Position numbers and translations under genes: made by a program. From Platerodrilus igneus (lineage: Eukaryota; Arthropoda; Insecta; Coleoptera; Lycidae): 64,000 nt of DNA. Below, in pieces: positions 1 through 10,957 of this stretch. The notes below the pieces were generated by a model. That model did not search any database and was not told the DNA's origin. It saw only the letters and a program-made list of their open reading frames with translations. The stretch's first letter is position 1; every line of letters starts with the position of its first letter. The DNA is taken from assembly GCA_036346225.1 (NCBI GenBank), contig JARFIW010000905.1, positions 1,315,501 to 1,379,500 of the forward strand, given 5' to 3'.

Positions 1-479
1 GAAAATAATGCCCCTAAACTTCAGACGAATGCTATTTACTGAGTTAGAATTGGAACTGAATATCGTGATTGTATTTTTTTAGGCGCTCTTATACAGCTGC
101 GACTTAATAAAAAAAGCTCGATGTTAAAGCAACACTTCCAAAAGGTATATAAGGAAAAAATTTCCAAATTATTTATAATTTGTTTTTAAGTTTTCGAAAA
201 AAATTGTTTGCTATCGTTAAAAATATTATTCATACAGTTATATTAAGAAGTTGCAAAATAAGTAAGCTTGAACACTAGTCGTATTTACAAGGTAAATCTT
301 AACAATAGGTGTTCATGTAATACATTATCCGAAATTTACAATACACATATCATTTTCTGAAATAAATTCTTACTTGCAACTTAATAGACTGCGATGCTAG
401 ATAAAGTATATTCGATATTAAGCTTTGGATATCAGTATAATTAAACTGACGTTGTGTAGAATCAATAGAAATATACAAC
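1..479. other. AT-rich sequence, no gene seen
   Basis: The sequence is AT-rich with no long reading frame, no recognisable protein remnant and no clear repeat, apart from merging into the degenerate tandem repeat that starts near 480. Confidence 0.5.
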
Positions 480-901
480 TTCAAAGTTCAGATCCATAAG
501 TTGGCTAAAACTTTTTGTTATAGAAACACTAACGATCATATATAATATGCATTGCTTCATAGTGCCTTAACCCCAAAGCACCGCACTTCCGATTTTTGAA
601 ATATTAGACTTCAAGGGTCGATTTCGAAAATGTGGTACAACTTTTTTGTTGTAGAAGCACTAACGAAAATACGTAGCATAATCTTTAGTGCTTCGTTAAT
701 GTTTTATTGCGCTTTAAACCACAAAACGGTCGCTCTTCCGCTATCGGAAATATTCGACTTCAAGTGTCAGATCTGAAAATGGGCTATTACCTTTTTGTTG
801 TAAGAACACTAACAACGATATGTAGCACCATCTTTAGTGCTTTGTTAGTTTTTTTTTGTGCTTTATATCACAAAGCTGCCGCACTTCCGGTTTCGGAATT
901 G
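480..901. repeat. Degenerate tandem repeat, ~130-150 bp unit, about 3 copies
   Basis: Three successive blocks start with an ACTTCAA-type motif (about 479, 609 and 758). They run through a CTTTTTGTTRTAGAA-type stretch and ACTAACGA, and end with CACTTCCGRTTTYGGAA-like sequence. Units differ by many substitutions and small indels. A short open frame at 707-916 lies across two units and has no recognisable domain, so I treat it as chance. Confidence 0.6.
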
Positions 902-1440
902 GTCATTACTCTTTAATTACAAGTCTTACGCCACTGAAATATGAATCACTAAACAGCACTAACTAAGCACTAACTTTTGGCTGCAAAAGAGTTTTGAAAT
1001 TGAAATAAATCGGGACTAGAATTAAAAATATAACTGGTTATAGCTTTCCTATTAAAAGCCTTACGCCACTAAAATATGAAGCACTTAACAGCACTAACGA
1101 ATCACTAACTTTTAGTTACAAAAATTTTTGAAATTGAAACAAACCGCAGCTAGAATTAAAAATATAAGTGACCATAACTTTTTTATTAGAAATCGTATGT
1201 CGCTGAAATACGAAGATCTAAAGAGCACTAACGAATCACTGCATTTCTTCTAAAAGGAATTTTTGTGTTTGAAACAAACCGCAGCCGGTTGTGAAGTTAG
1301 CCACTATAAAGTAAGTAGCCACGACTTTTTTATTATTCGTCCTACGCCTCTGAGATATGAAGCACTAAAGAGCTCTAACGGACCACTAACTTTCGGCACC
1401 TATAAAAACAGTGTGCTTACAAAGCCGCGGCTAACTTCAT
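902..1440. repeat. Degenerate tandem repeat, ~135-148 bp unit, about 4 copies
   Basis: Blocks beginning near 902, 1038, 1172 and 1320 share an order of short motifs: ATTAxAARYCKTACGCCACTGAAATATGAA, then AGCACTAACGAATCACTAACTTT, then GAAATTGAAACAAACCGC. The unit also shares the ACTAACGA word with the neighbouring array at 480-901, so the two arrays may have a common ancestor. Reading frames here (for example 1263-1484) are by-products of the repeat. Confidence 0.65.
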
Positions 1441-1772
1441 GCACCTGGACTATTGCATTAGTAATCACACACGAACCCATCTAACGCACGAAGCCGCCTC
1501 TGCAGCCACAAATATTGTAAAATTCTAAGTACTATAAAGACAATCAGAAATATAAGATAATTATATGAAAGTTTTAAAAACAGTTTAGCGGCGAGGTAAT
1601 AGTTGAAAAAGAATATTGTTAGAGTTTCTGATCCGCTTCCAGTTATTCATAATATTTCTTAAGAAAAGTTAAATTATTCCAAGTGAATAAACTAAAACTA
1701 ACGCACTCCCACCATTGAACTAGCCTTTTGGGGTTGCGACACTTGCTCGAGCAACGAACTCTAGTTATTCAA

Positions 1773-1773
<1 letters not shown>
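1441..1773. other. AT-rich sequence, nothing recognised
   Basis: No reading frame, repeat or protein similarity that I can support between the tandem repeat and the AT microsatellite. Confidence 0.45.

Positions 1774-1828
<55 letters not shown>
1774..1828. repeat. (AT)n microsatellite
   Basis: An uninterrupted run of about 27 TA dinucleotides. It is the first of several AT tracts that punctuate the Gypsy elements between here and 25647. Confidence 0.95.
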
Positions 1829-1830
<2 letters not shown>

Positions 1831-1966
1831 CTATGATTTAAGGTAGTTTAAGGGTAGATTAAGTCATAGGGTCGTAGGATAGACATAAATTATAAAAGTA
1901 AATCGACTGTTTTACAAAAAGTCAATTGCGAGGACTCTGTATATAAAAGATATGTGATTAAATGCA

Positions 1967-3501
1967 TGAGAAAGAAGCTTCTTTAGTAATACTCCGATAC
2001 CATTTAATTACAATAGTAATATGTGCGTCGTATAAATACGTTTAAGTATCATTTACGAGTAAAGATAAGATTTTAGAAGCAACTAATTGCATCAACATAA
2101 ATTACCGGAAAACATAGACAAATTGGCACTCCCAATATTTAATAATTGCGTCGAAAATATCAACGTAATTATTATGCAAACGCATCTTAATACGCCATTA
2201 TTAGAAAATCATTACGTGACTAAAAAGAACACATTTGTTCAGAAAACCAACATTCTGTAACAAACAAATAAACACCAAGCGGTTCAATTATATGATAAAT
2301 CGTTGTCTTTCAATTGACAAACGTTGAATACGTGACTTGATAAAAGCCATAATTGGAAATCCTAACAAAATACTGTAATTTAGCACAACGCTTACGTGAC
2401 TGAGAAAGCATTTTGTCGAAGAATTAAACCAGAGAATTTGTGAAAATTTTGAGTTCTGCCAGATAAGGCAAAGTAAAAGCCTTGATTATAAACACGCCAA
2501 TGAGAACTATTGGTGGGAAGGGCTTATAAATACAATAAAAGATGAATAACATTTAGTTCATATTCAACCGAGCACCAACTATGCTCGAATGCCATAAAAA
2601 ATTACGTGATTAATTTAAAATTCAGTATAAATAAAATTTGAAAGTGCAAAAATTTGTGCGACGAAAAATAAGCCGATCTACAAATAGACGTAAGTTAAAC
2701 AATTAATTAAATTTATTTCTAATATTTAACAAAACAGGACTTCTTCTATTGAGACGGTTTTTATTGGAGGCTTCTTGTATTGGGACGACTTTTGCTGATA
2801 CCATTTTATTGGGACAGCATTTTGTTGATGCCATTTTTTAAAGGCAATTTTTGTTGAGTCGATGTTCATGTCGAGATCTAAGCCTTAACGTAAATCTAAA
2901 AATACCAGAAACTAAAGTGGATAATTCTAGACAATAAGTAAAGCGGACACAACAAGGGATGCAGACCACAGACTATGAGGGAACTTCTGTAACCATTCCA
3001 GGTTAGCGATTTTTAAACATTTTATTATTGAAAGACTGCTTCAAATTTCATATTTGCTATACATTGTATATTTGTAAGAGTCATCAAAAAGGTTATTTGA
3101 AAAATATGAAAACAGGGAAAAGCATCTTGGAACCTTCGAAGGTACTTGAGAGTAATTAAAAAATATTTTTGCTGTCATTCAGGAAAGCATAAATTTGGTA
3201 AATGTAAATATTTTATACAAAGGAGAATTTTGAATTTACACAGCATTGTACATATTATCAATTATTATATTGCGTGTTCTAGAACTGCTTTATTTAAATC
3301 CTTTTAAGAATTAAAATAAGATTTATTCAGTGAGCTAGTCGAGGTAAAATCCTAAAGTAGATATCATTGCAAAATTATTATTTCACAGCAATAAAAATGA
3401 CACTCATTGTAGGGGCTTAAAATCCCAAAAAGCAATATCACAGCAATAAAAATTACGCCCAACATTGGGCCCTAAAATCAGAAAATAAATATATCACATC
3501 A
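1967..3501 (+). repeat. 5' LTR of element A (~1.54 kb)
   Basis: Direct repeat of 6465-7974. It begins TGAGAAAGAAGC and ends TCACATCA, giving TG...CA ends, and is followed after a 7-base spacer by the primer site TGGCGACC. The two copies differ by scattered substitutions and indels (for example an extra short segment near 2210 here), so the insertion is not recent. Confidence 0.8.
2525..2532 (+). promoter_or_regulatory. Probable TATA box of the element A LTR
   Basis: TATAAATA lies in the middle of the 5' LTR, with a purine/TTCA-containing stretch about 30 bases downstream that could hold the start site. The 3' LTR copy reads TATAGATA at the matching place (about 7004). Confidence 0.4.
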
Positions 3502-3516
3502 ATAAAAATGGCGACC
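3383..3516 (+). repeat. Tandem LTR-end/primer-site modules at the LTR edge
   Basis: TCACAGCA occurs at 3383-3390 and 3438-3445 and TCACATCA at 3494-3501, a 55-56-base period. Each is followed by ATAAAAAT and a primer-site-like block: TGACACTCATTGTAGGGGCT, TTACGCCCAACATTGGGCC and finally TGGCGACC. The middle block closely resembles the tRNA-Lys primer site TGGCGCCCAACGTGGGGC. The same array is present at the end of the 3' LTR (about 7853-7974), so two modules are now part of the LTR. Confidence 0.75.
3509..3516 (+). other. Primer-binding site of element A
   Basis: TGGCGACC follows the 5' LTR end after the spacer ATAAAAA. The same core in elements B and D continues into sequence complementary to a tRNA-Lys-like 3' half. 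Here only 8 bases match, after which the sequence becomes A-rich. Confidence 0.6.
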
Positions 3517-3707
3517 ACAAAAAAAAATTTAAAAATTAAAAAATCGTAGAGGCGAGAACATCACTAAAAGAATTTTAAAATCGTAGGAGCGAGAAATTTA
3601 GAAATTGTAGAGGCACGAATAAAATTTAATTAGGGTTAGGAAATTTAATGCCTGCAAGGAATTTTTTAAATATTAAAAATTTAAAAAAATTTTGAAATTA
3701 AATAAAA

Positions 3708-5095
3708 ATGGATAAACGAATAAAGGAAACTAGAGAAGCATTAAGGAATCAAGGGGTAGAAATAGGGTCTTAAGAAAGCGTAATTTTACAGGATGTATCA
3801 ACGGAAATGCAAGGGCAACAATTGACGCGGAGTCAAAGTGAAGAACATCAGATATCACAACAATCTGAAACGATGTCAATTTTATTAGCGTTAACTAGAA
3901 AAATAGACAAAAGCAAAGAGGCCATCAAGAGGCAAATTAATGAAAATTTAGAAAAGTTAGGTGCCGAAATAAAAAATATAAGCGACGGATTAAAAGAAAC
4001 GAATCAAGCAATCGCGGAAATGCAGGTACAATTTGAGAATAAATTTATTAGAATTATGGGCGATGTAGATAAAGTTAGGGACAAAGTTTGGAAAGTTAAA
4101 TTAGATCAGGAAAGGTGTGAAAAGGAAACTAATGCTAGGATTACAGATCTAGGTATAAAAATGCAGGAAAAATCAGGGAAATTGTGAGATAGGATTTAAT
4201 GATGTAAATAGAGAATTAGGTAATTTAAAATCAGAATTCGAAAATGTTGGTAGGAATCAGGGGCAATACACAAGGATAAATAGAACGGAAATATCAGTTG
4301 AGTAATATTCAAAATTTTAAGGAGACAACAGAGTGAATCCAAAAATATTTTTGAATAATATAAAAAAAAATTAATACAGGGATCAACGCCTGAAAAGTAC
4401 AATTTAAATTTCGTTAGGTCAATATTGAAAGGAGGCGCGGAAATGTGGTTTGACTTGATAGAAAATGAGATAGGAACATTTCAGGAATTTGAGAGTAGAT
4501 TTCTAAGAAAATTCTAGGTAGACAATCAACAAAACAAGGCGCGAGATAATTTAATTACGGGAAAATATAATTAGAACTTAGGGATGACACGAGAGTTATA
4601 CGCCATACAAAAATTTAGTAGAAGCAGTTAGATCCTCCGATGGAAGAAATGCAAATTATAAAGTACTTAACAAGGCATTCTGGAGAAGAGATAAGACATT
4701 ATGTTACGATTCAAAATATAGTGGAATATTTACAACGTTGTGATGAGTTGGGACAAAGTCATGTGGCGGAAGGTAGGAGACAAAGGCAACAAGAAAACGT
4801 AGTTAGAATGCAAAGGAGCACAGAAAATAATAGACCAAATTACAGGGAAAATTATAGGGGAAATTTTTATAGAAATAATTATAATAACTGCAACGAAAAT
4901 AATTTTAAACCGAATTGGAATACAAGAAACCCGCCAAGAAGAGAAACATAGCAAACGAACCTTGACAGAAACATAAATCAGTATACACAACAACTACGAC
5001 ATAGGGAACAATCAGCACAACCAATAAAAACGAACCAAACCTATGCAGAAGTTACGAGTCAGGTAAGACCATCTACGTCGAATCAGGATTTTTAA
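3708..5095 (+). pseudogene. gag: gag of element A, broken
   Basis: The frame starts at the ATG at 3708 (MDKRIKETREALRNQG) and matches the gag N-terminus of B and D (RKEWLRSQGVEIGSDDS). It has an in-frame TAA near 3771, a long charged coiled-coil-like stretch up to a stop at 4187, then several frame changes. Conserved gag pieces are still readable: GDNRVNPKIFLNNIKK near 4325, DNLITGKY near 4545 and the ELYAIQKFS block near 4590. The C-terminal frame 4640-4951 is rich in Asn, Arg and Tyr and lacks a CCHC knuckle. It ends with a TYAEVTSQVRPSTSNQDF tail shared with D. No intact Gag can be made. Confidence 0.75.
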
Positions 5096-5159
5096 ATGAG
5101 GATAAACCAAGTAAGCCCTTAAGAATAAATGGATATGAACACCAGCGCGAATATATAAT

Positions 5160-6140
5160 ATGTGAAATGGAAAATGATTTGAATAAAAGCTTATTACCGA
5201 TAATTAAATTGAAAGTTGGAAATAGTAGAGGTGGAACACTCATTGATACGGGAGCAGAAGCATCGCTAGTGTCTGAAGATTTTGTAAAACGGGAAACGTT
5301 AATGGGAAAATAATACCTATTAAAAAGTATAATTTAATAGCACCCAATAGCAAGGGATTTGCAAGTGTGAATAAGATAACAATTCTGGAATGTGAAGTGG
5401 GTAAGATGAAGTTTGAGAATGAGTTTATAATAGTGTCGAAGTTAAGAGTAGATGTAATATTTGGTATGTACATAATTAATAAGTTGGAATTAAAAATAAA
5501 TGCCGAAGGAAAGGTAATATATGTAACGGGAGAATGTATAAAATGGGATGATGAGGAAAGTGTTGAAGTCAAAGGAGACTGTTTAAATATTAATCAATTT
5601 GAGGGTGAAGTTGATGTAGAGGGTGATATAGATGATGAAATAAGATGTCCAGAAGAAATGAAAGAAAGGGTGAAAGCATTATTAATAAAGAATTCAGAAT
5701 TAATAGGATCAGAATCCAGAATAGCAGCAGAAGGTGTGAATAAATCAAAAGTTGTAGACAAGGAGCTGTTTAACGTAATTCCACTAGAACGTGAATCAAA
5801 AAGGTATACAGGTTTTTATATAAAAGAGCAAACTTATAAGTTTAAAGTGGTTCCTTTTGGTTTGTTTGTAAATAAGGATGTGATATGGGGACCATATCAA
5901 GAATTCGGAAATTTTAGTGAAGACTTTAAACAAATTTTGTTAGAATCCAGTTTAGTAGGGAGAAAAGTAAACAAGAAATGTGAATTCTTTCAGGAGAAAA
6001 CAAAATTTTTGGGATATGAAATAGGAAATATTAGGGAGAAAAATAATGCAAATAATAAGTTAACTTCAGAAAATAAGTTTGAAAAGATAGTAAATACTGG
6101 AAATATGAAAGATAGAATAATTGCAGAGAAAAAACTTTAA
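5160..6140 (+). pseudogene. pol: pol remnant of element A: protease and deleted reverse transcriptase
   Basis: The retroviral-type aspartic protease active site LIDTGAEASLVSEDF is read at about 5242-5285, followed by a frameshift near 5300 and the protease C-terminal half in the frame 5367-6140. That frame continues through the conserved linker IRCPEEMKERVKALL into RT pieces: RYTGFYIKEQ...FKVVPFGL at about 5800-5860 and CEFFQEKTKFLGYEIG near 5980-6030. The segment that should hold the YxDD catalytic box is missing between them, and nothing of RNase H or integrase follows. The end is Lys/Asn/Glu-rich and probably reads into purine-rich spacer. Confidence 0.8.
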
Positions 6141-6464
6141 ATAATGGAGAAAAAGTGTACATACTGTAATATAGACTAGTGTAAATAGGGGAGTTAAATA
6201 GAGACATAATTATAAATTAGGATAGATATAGACAAATAGGAAAGTTAAATAGGAACATAATTATAAACTAGAATAAGGAATTAGAATAGGGACATAATCA
6301 TAGGTTATAATAGATGTAGATAGGATTTAGGATAGGAGTTTAGAGATGGGATCAATCAAATTTTGTTGATAATATTGGGGGAACAATTTGAAGCAAATAA
6401 AATAAAAATATAAAAATTTTTAATCAATGGGGATTTAATTTCACGTAGGGCGCCAAAAAGGGCA
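6141..6464 (+). other. Purine-rich spacer and polypurine region before the 3' LTR of A
   Basis: This non-coding stretch holds degenerate reiterations of TAGGATAGA and AGGGACATAAT-type words, almost free of C. A GGGGGAAC block lies at 6377-6384, and AAAAAGGG directly precedes the 3' LTR. Either could be the plus-strand primer; LTR homology supports the second. Confidence 0.5.
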
Positions 6465-7972
6465 CGAGAAAGAAGCTTCTTTAGTATTAATCCGATACCA
6501 TTTAATTAGAATAGTAATGTGTGTCGTATAAATATGTTTAAGTATAATTTTACGAGTAAAGGTAAGATTTTAGAAGCAACTAATTGCCTCAAAATAAATT
6601 ACCTGGAGACATAGATAAATTGGCACTCCAAATGTTTAATAATTGCGTCGAAAATATCAACGTAATTATTATGCAAACGCATCTTAATACGCCATTATTA
6701 GAAAGAACACATTTGTTCAGAAAACCAACATTCTGTAACAAACAAATAAACTTCAACCGGTTCAATTATATGATAAGTCTTTGACTTTCAATTGACAAAC
6801 ATTGAATACGTGACTTGATAAAAGCCATAATTGGAAATCCTAACAAAATACTGTAATTTAGCAGAACGCTTACGTGACTGAGAAAGCATTTTGTTGAAGA
6901 ATTAAACCAGGGAATTTGTGAAAATTTTGAGTTCTGTCAGATAAGGCAAAGTAAAAGCCTTGATTATAAACACGCCAATGAATACTATTGGTGAGAAGGG
7001 CTTATAGATACAATATAAAATGAATAACATTTAATTCATATTCAACCGAGCACCAACTATGCTCGAATGCCGTAAAAAGTTACGTCATTAATTAGTGAAA
7101 TATAATTCAGTATAAATGAAATTTGAAAGTGCAAAAATTTGTGCGACGAAAAAAAGCCGATCTACAAATAGACGAAAGTTAAACAATTAATTAAATTTAC
7201 TTCTAATATTTAACAAAACATGTCTTCTTTTATTGAGATGGTTTTTATTAGAGGCTTCTTGTATTAAGACGGCTTTTGCTGATGGCATTTTATTGGGACC
7301 GCATTTTGTTGACGCCATTATGTGGAGACGATTTTTGTTGAGTCGATGTTCATGTCGAGATCTAAGCTTTAATGCAAATATAAAAATACCAAAAATTAAG
7401 AGTGAATAATTCTAGTCAATAAGTAAAGCGGACACAACAAGAGATGCAAACCACAGACTGTGAGGAAACTCCTGTAACCATTCCATGTTAGCGATTTTTA
7501 AACGTTTTATTATTGAAAGACTGTTTCAAATATAATATTTGATATACATTGCGTCATAAAAAAGGTCATTTGAAAAATATGAAAACAGAGCAAAGCATCT
7601 TATAACGTTCGAAGGTACTTGAGACTAATTAAAAGATATTTTTGCTGGATTTCAGGAACGCATAAATTTGGTAAATGTAAATATTTTATACAAAGGAGAA
7701 TTTTGAATTTACACAGCATTGTACATACTATCAATTATTATATTGTGTGTTTTAGAACTGCTTTATTTGAATCCATTTAAAGGTTGAAATAAGATTTATT
7801 CAGTCAGCTAGTCGGGGTAAAATCCTAAAGTAGATATCATAGCAAAATAAGTATTTCATAGAAATAAAAATGACACACTTCGTAGGGGCTCTATATCCCA
7901 AAAAGCAATATCACGGCAATAAAAATGACGCCCAACATTGGGGCTTAAAATCAGAAAATAAATATATCGCAT

Positions 7973-7974
<2 letters not shown>
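6465..7974 (+). repeat. 3' LTR of element A (~1.51 kb)
   Basis: Direct repeat of 1967-3501. It starts CGAGAAAGAAGC (TG mutated to CG) and ends CGCATCA directly against an AT microsatellite. The terminal LTR-end/primer-site modules are retained. Confidence 0.8.

Positions 7975-8022
<48 letters not shown>
7975..8022. repeat. (AT)n microsatellite
   Basis: Pure AT dinucleotides between the end of element A and the left arm of a palindromic MITE. The tyrosine/isoleucine frame seen here on the minus strand is an artefact. Confidence 0.95.
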
Positions 8023-8028
<6 letters not shown>

Positions 8029-8199
8029 AATAAAACATATCTGTAAATAAACATCCACTTACCGTTGGATGTTTTTCCCCTTGTGAAGTAATAATGCTAT
8101 TTTTGTTAATGGCGATGCAACTATTAGCTCAATTTGTATAGTAAATAACCTCTTATTATTTTCATAAGAGTTTATTTACAGATACATCTTATTTTTCAT
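8023..8199. mobile_element. Small palindromic MITE-like element
   Basis: Two 30-base arms (8023-8052 and 8170-8199) are inverted copies with three transition mismatches; the arm begins ATGAAAAATAA and ends TATCTGTAAATAAAC. A nested hairpin lies inside the left half (CATCCA and TGGATG around CTTACCGT, about 8049-8068). There is no coding capacity. The target duplication cannot be defined because the left side is AT microsatellite. It could be a Tc1/mariner-type MITE inserted at TA, but that is inference. Confidence 0.6.
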
Positions 8200-8264
8200 T
8201 GTGCTTACACAAATTCCTTATTGCGGACTGCAAATAACTTGTCTTATTATATATATATATATAT
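8200..8264. repeat. Short spacer and (AT)n tract
   Basis: About 45 bases of unique sequence, then an AT tract (about 8248-8264) into which the left end of element B is inserted. Confidence 0.8.
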
Positions 8265-10416
8265 TGCTGTGAAACCACCAAACTCCGGGTACTCCGCTTT
8301 AAGAATCGAGCCCCTACGAATTGGATGCCAAAGAATGCTGTGAAACCTACAAAGTTATTAAATTACCTGGTCCGTTGACTTTCTTCTGTTAATCGCCTCG
8401 GCTGCTCCTCTAGATAGCTTTCATCCTCATACATAAAAAAAACAAACACATTCCTACCACAAACATCAACGTCAACTCTATTTACATCAATATTCACAAT
8501 ACATTAAAATTTCAAAATTAATATTCAGCATAAATTTTAATATCGGAAAATTTCAAAATTAAATTTATTATCATTTTAATGTGCATCCAGAATTAAAGTC
8601 CTTGTAGGATGCCTACTAATTACTATAACAATATATGCAGAGTACAAAGGGAGCATCTACCACCCCTTTACGTTAATTAACCAGGTTCGCCTAATTGAGC
8701 TCAAAGACATACCCCTATTTTTATCATAATCCAGAACATCAATACTAAATACCCTTTCTACTTAAACAAGCAAATTTCACCTTAAAATTAAAATATTATT
8801 GTTAGTACAATTTCACTACTGTCCATTTTAAATAAACAAATTAGAAAGTTATTCAACACACACCAAAATCTCAAAGTTCAAACAAAATAGTATAATTTAC
8901 CTGAAGGTTACTTGCACTCGTAGCTTCAATGTACATCGTCCCTTTTGTTAATCACACCATTCCAACTGGGTTATATTTACGGCTTCTGATTCTCAACGCT
9001 TTAAAAATTTTCTCCATCACCATTTATTTAAAGTTGTTTCAGGGCTTTTCCGGAACTCCTCTGTGTATATCTGACCCTTGTTTCGTGGATCCAGACACGT
9101 TTATGCACCATTTAAGTATTAATACTCCCGAAAAAATAACAAAGAAATTCATACTTCTTTCACCAAGATACGCCAAAACTGCCTACTTTTGTGTATTTAT
9201 TTGTCATAGTAAATTTTACCAATTGGTACAGTGATACTAAACTTTATTACCTTGTATCTTCTTTTCTAAGTGCACTAACGTACATTCATTGTAGCACGTA
9301 AAGTACAAGCTGTTTTAAATCACATAATATTTGAGCAAACTGTTTAAATTATTTAATATTAACACCGGAAAACTAAAAAGCACTGTTTAACGCGTTCAAT
9401 CAAGTCGCGGATGTAAGAGAGCTTGTTTATATTCACCTGGGTATATATAGAAGTTAGCCTGTCTGTCGGTCGAGTCCTCAAAACGGCCAGTTTCTAGAAT
9501 TTCGCATGCTCTGTTCCCATTCCGTAGCCCGCGCGTCGGTTTTTACGAATTTTGTACTCGCCCCAGTTAAATCTCAGAAAATTTCCACACGGCACGCAAA
9601 CATGTCCGAGAATAACTAATTAAATTTTATACAGAAATCGTTGTTTCTACCTCTGATATTTGCATCCTATTTTCAACCAATTGTGACCCTCGTGACGTTG
9701 CTTAAATCACGCCTTTTACTATATGTGCCTCTGTCTTGCGCATATTATCTGTCTCTATCTACCCTGTTCTTATTAGTGCAAATTGATATTCCTTATTATC
9801 GATTATTTCAGTCCATGTGGACTATCTGGGTTAAATAACCCCGTATCGCACCTTCTCGTGAATATTTAGCCACGGTTTCTCCAAGATTCTTTGTAACTAT
9901 TAATTATCTGCAACATTTACGCAGAATGAGCTTTTTAAACTACGCAGGTGTTCAAACATACTATTAATTCTCAGAGCCTTATTTCGTGGTATTTTAATCT
10001 TGGATTTTCACAGGCTTTTATGCTTATTATTAATAATGGTTTAATTAACTCCAATTAAAATTGACTTCTATCCTTTCATTTTTAGCGAATACAAATTAAA
10101 TATTAATTATTATGTGTACACTTTGTTTAATACCGGTTACTTAAAATAAGGTTAATTAATATAAATTTTGCACGTAATTTCCATTTGTTTCTTTCCTCTG
10201 AATAAATACATTACACGTAGAGCTTGTTAATACTGTTTCTTTTGATATAAAGCGTCTTGTACATGATTTAAATCTCTTATTTTTACTGAAACGAATGAAT
10301 TCTTATTCTCCACGGTGTTTTAATAAAGCGTATTATCTAATAAAATTCCTTATACACGGTGATTAAAATTATTTTATGTAATTCATTAATTTTCTACCCT
10401 GGTCTAAATATGAGTA
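8265..10416 (-). repeat. 3' LTR of element B (~2.15 kb)
   Basis: Read on the minus strand the LTR starts TACTCATATTTAGACC and ends GGTTTCACAGCA. The end motif occurs a second time 71 bases inside (plus-strand TGCTGTGAAACC at 8265 and 8336), followed by a primer-site-like block. Short open frames within it (8929-9234, 9641-9838) recur in the other LTR and have no domain. Confidence 0.9.
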
Positions 10417-10957
10417 TTTTCCCCCTATTTGAATACAAATAATCCCACTTATTTGAATGCAAATATAAAGCATTTAGACAAAAAAAAAACAAACTTACAA
10501 CAAAAATTGCCTATCTCTCTCTATCCTTATCTATCTAACTTACCTACTTTGTCTCCAATCCAAAAAATATTTACACCTACCCTATATCCCTATCCTATTC
10601 CTAACTCTCACTTAATTTTATAAACTGAAATTATCCCTAACTTCATCCTACTTATCCATCTAATCCTATATACATCCTATATAACTATCCTATTCCTAAC
10701 TTTTAACTTATCTTCACTATACTTTACTTCATCCTACCTAATCCTATATGCCTATCCTACTCTTACTCTATTCCTAACTCTCCACTAATCTTATATGAAA
10801 TATCTATACTTAACCTATCTTCTTTTCTTCCTACATTTACTCTTTATTCTCATCCTAAACCTATTTCTAATTATCTCCCATATTTATCCTATACCTAGCT
10901 TTATTTTCTATACACACCTACTTCTACTCTTCTATCTACACCTATTCTATCCCTATC
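10417..10957 (-). other. Polypurine tract and long purine-rich spacer of element B
   Basis: On the coding strand AAATAGGGGGAAAA (plus strand 10417-10430) directly precedes the 3' LTR and is the plus-strand primer. Between pol and this tract lie about 520 bases of degenerate purine-rich reiterations (AGGATAGRTAKAGG-like). Similar tracts occupy the same place in A and D. Confidence 0.75.

Larger units (their letters stand above)
1964..7974 (+). mobile_element. Gypsy-type LTR retrotransposon A, internally deleted
   Basis: Two long direct repeats (1967-3501 and 6465-7974) flank a primer-binding site, a broken gag and a protease plus reverse-transcriptase remnant on the plus strand. The reading order gag-PR-RT and the primer site identify Ty3/Gypsy. 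The interior is only about 3 kb: the RT lacks its YxDD box, and RNase H and integrase are absent, so the copy cannot be autonomous. The left limit is uncertain, because homology between the repeats starts at 1964/6462 and no matching target duplication is visible. A better-looking GGGGG polypurine candidate lies about 80 bases inside, near 6374. The right end abuts an AT microsatellite. Gag and PR are related to those of elements B and D. Confidence 0.85.

Noticed and set aside
7856..8038. Tyr/Ile repeat proteins at 7856-8038, 15586-15816 and 25232-25511
   Set aside because: Translations of AT microsatellites.
8929..9234. 101-residue and 65-residue plus-strand frames in the LTRs of B
   Set aside because: Present in both LTR copies but featureless and disrupted by a one-base indel in the second copy (14158-14367); not conserved coding sequence.
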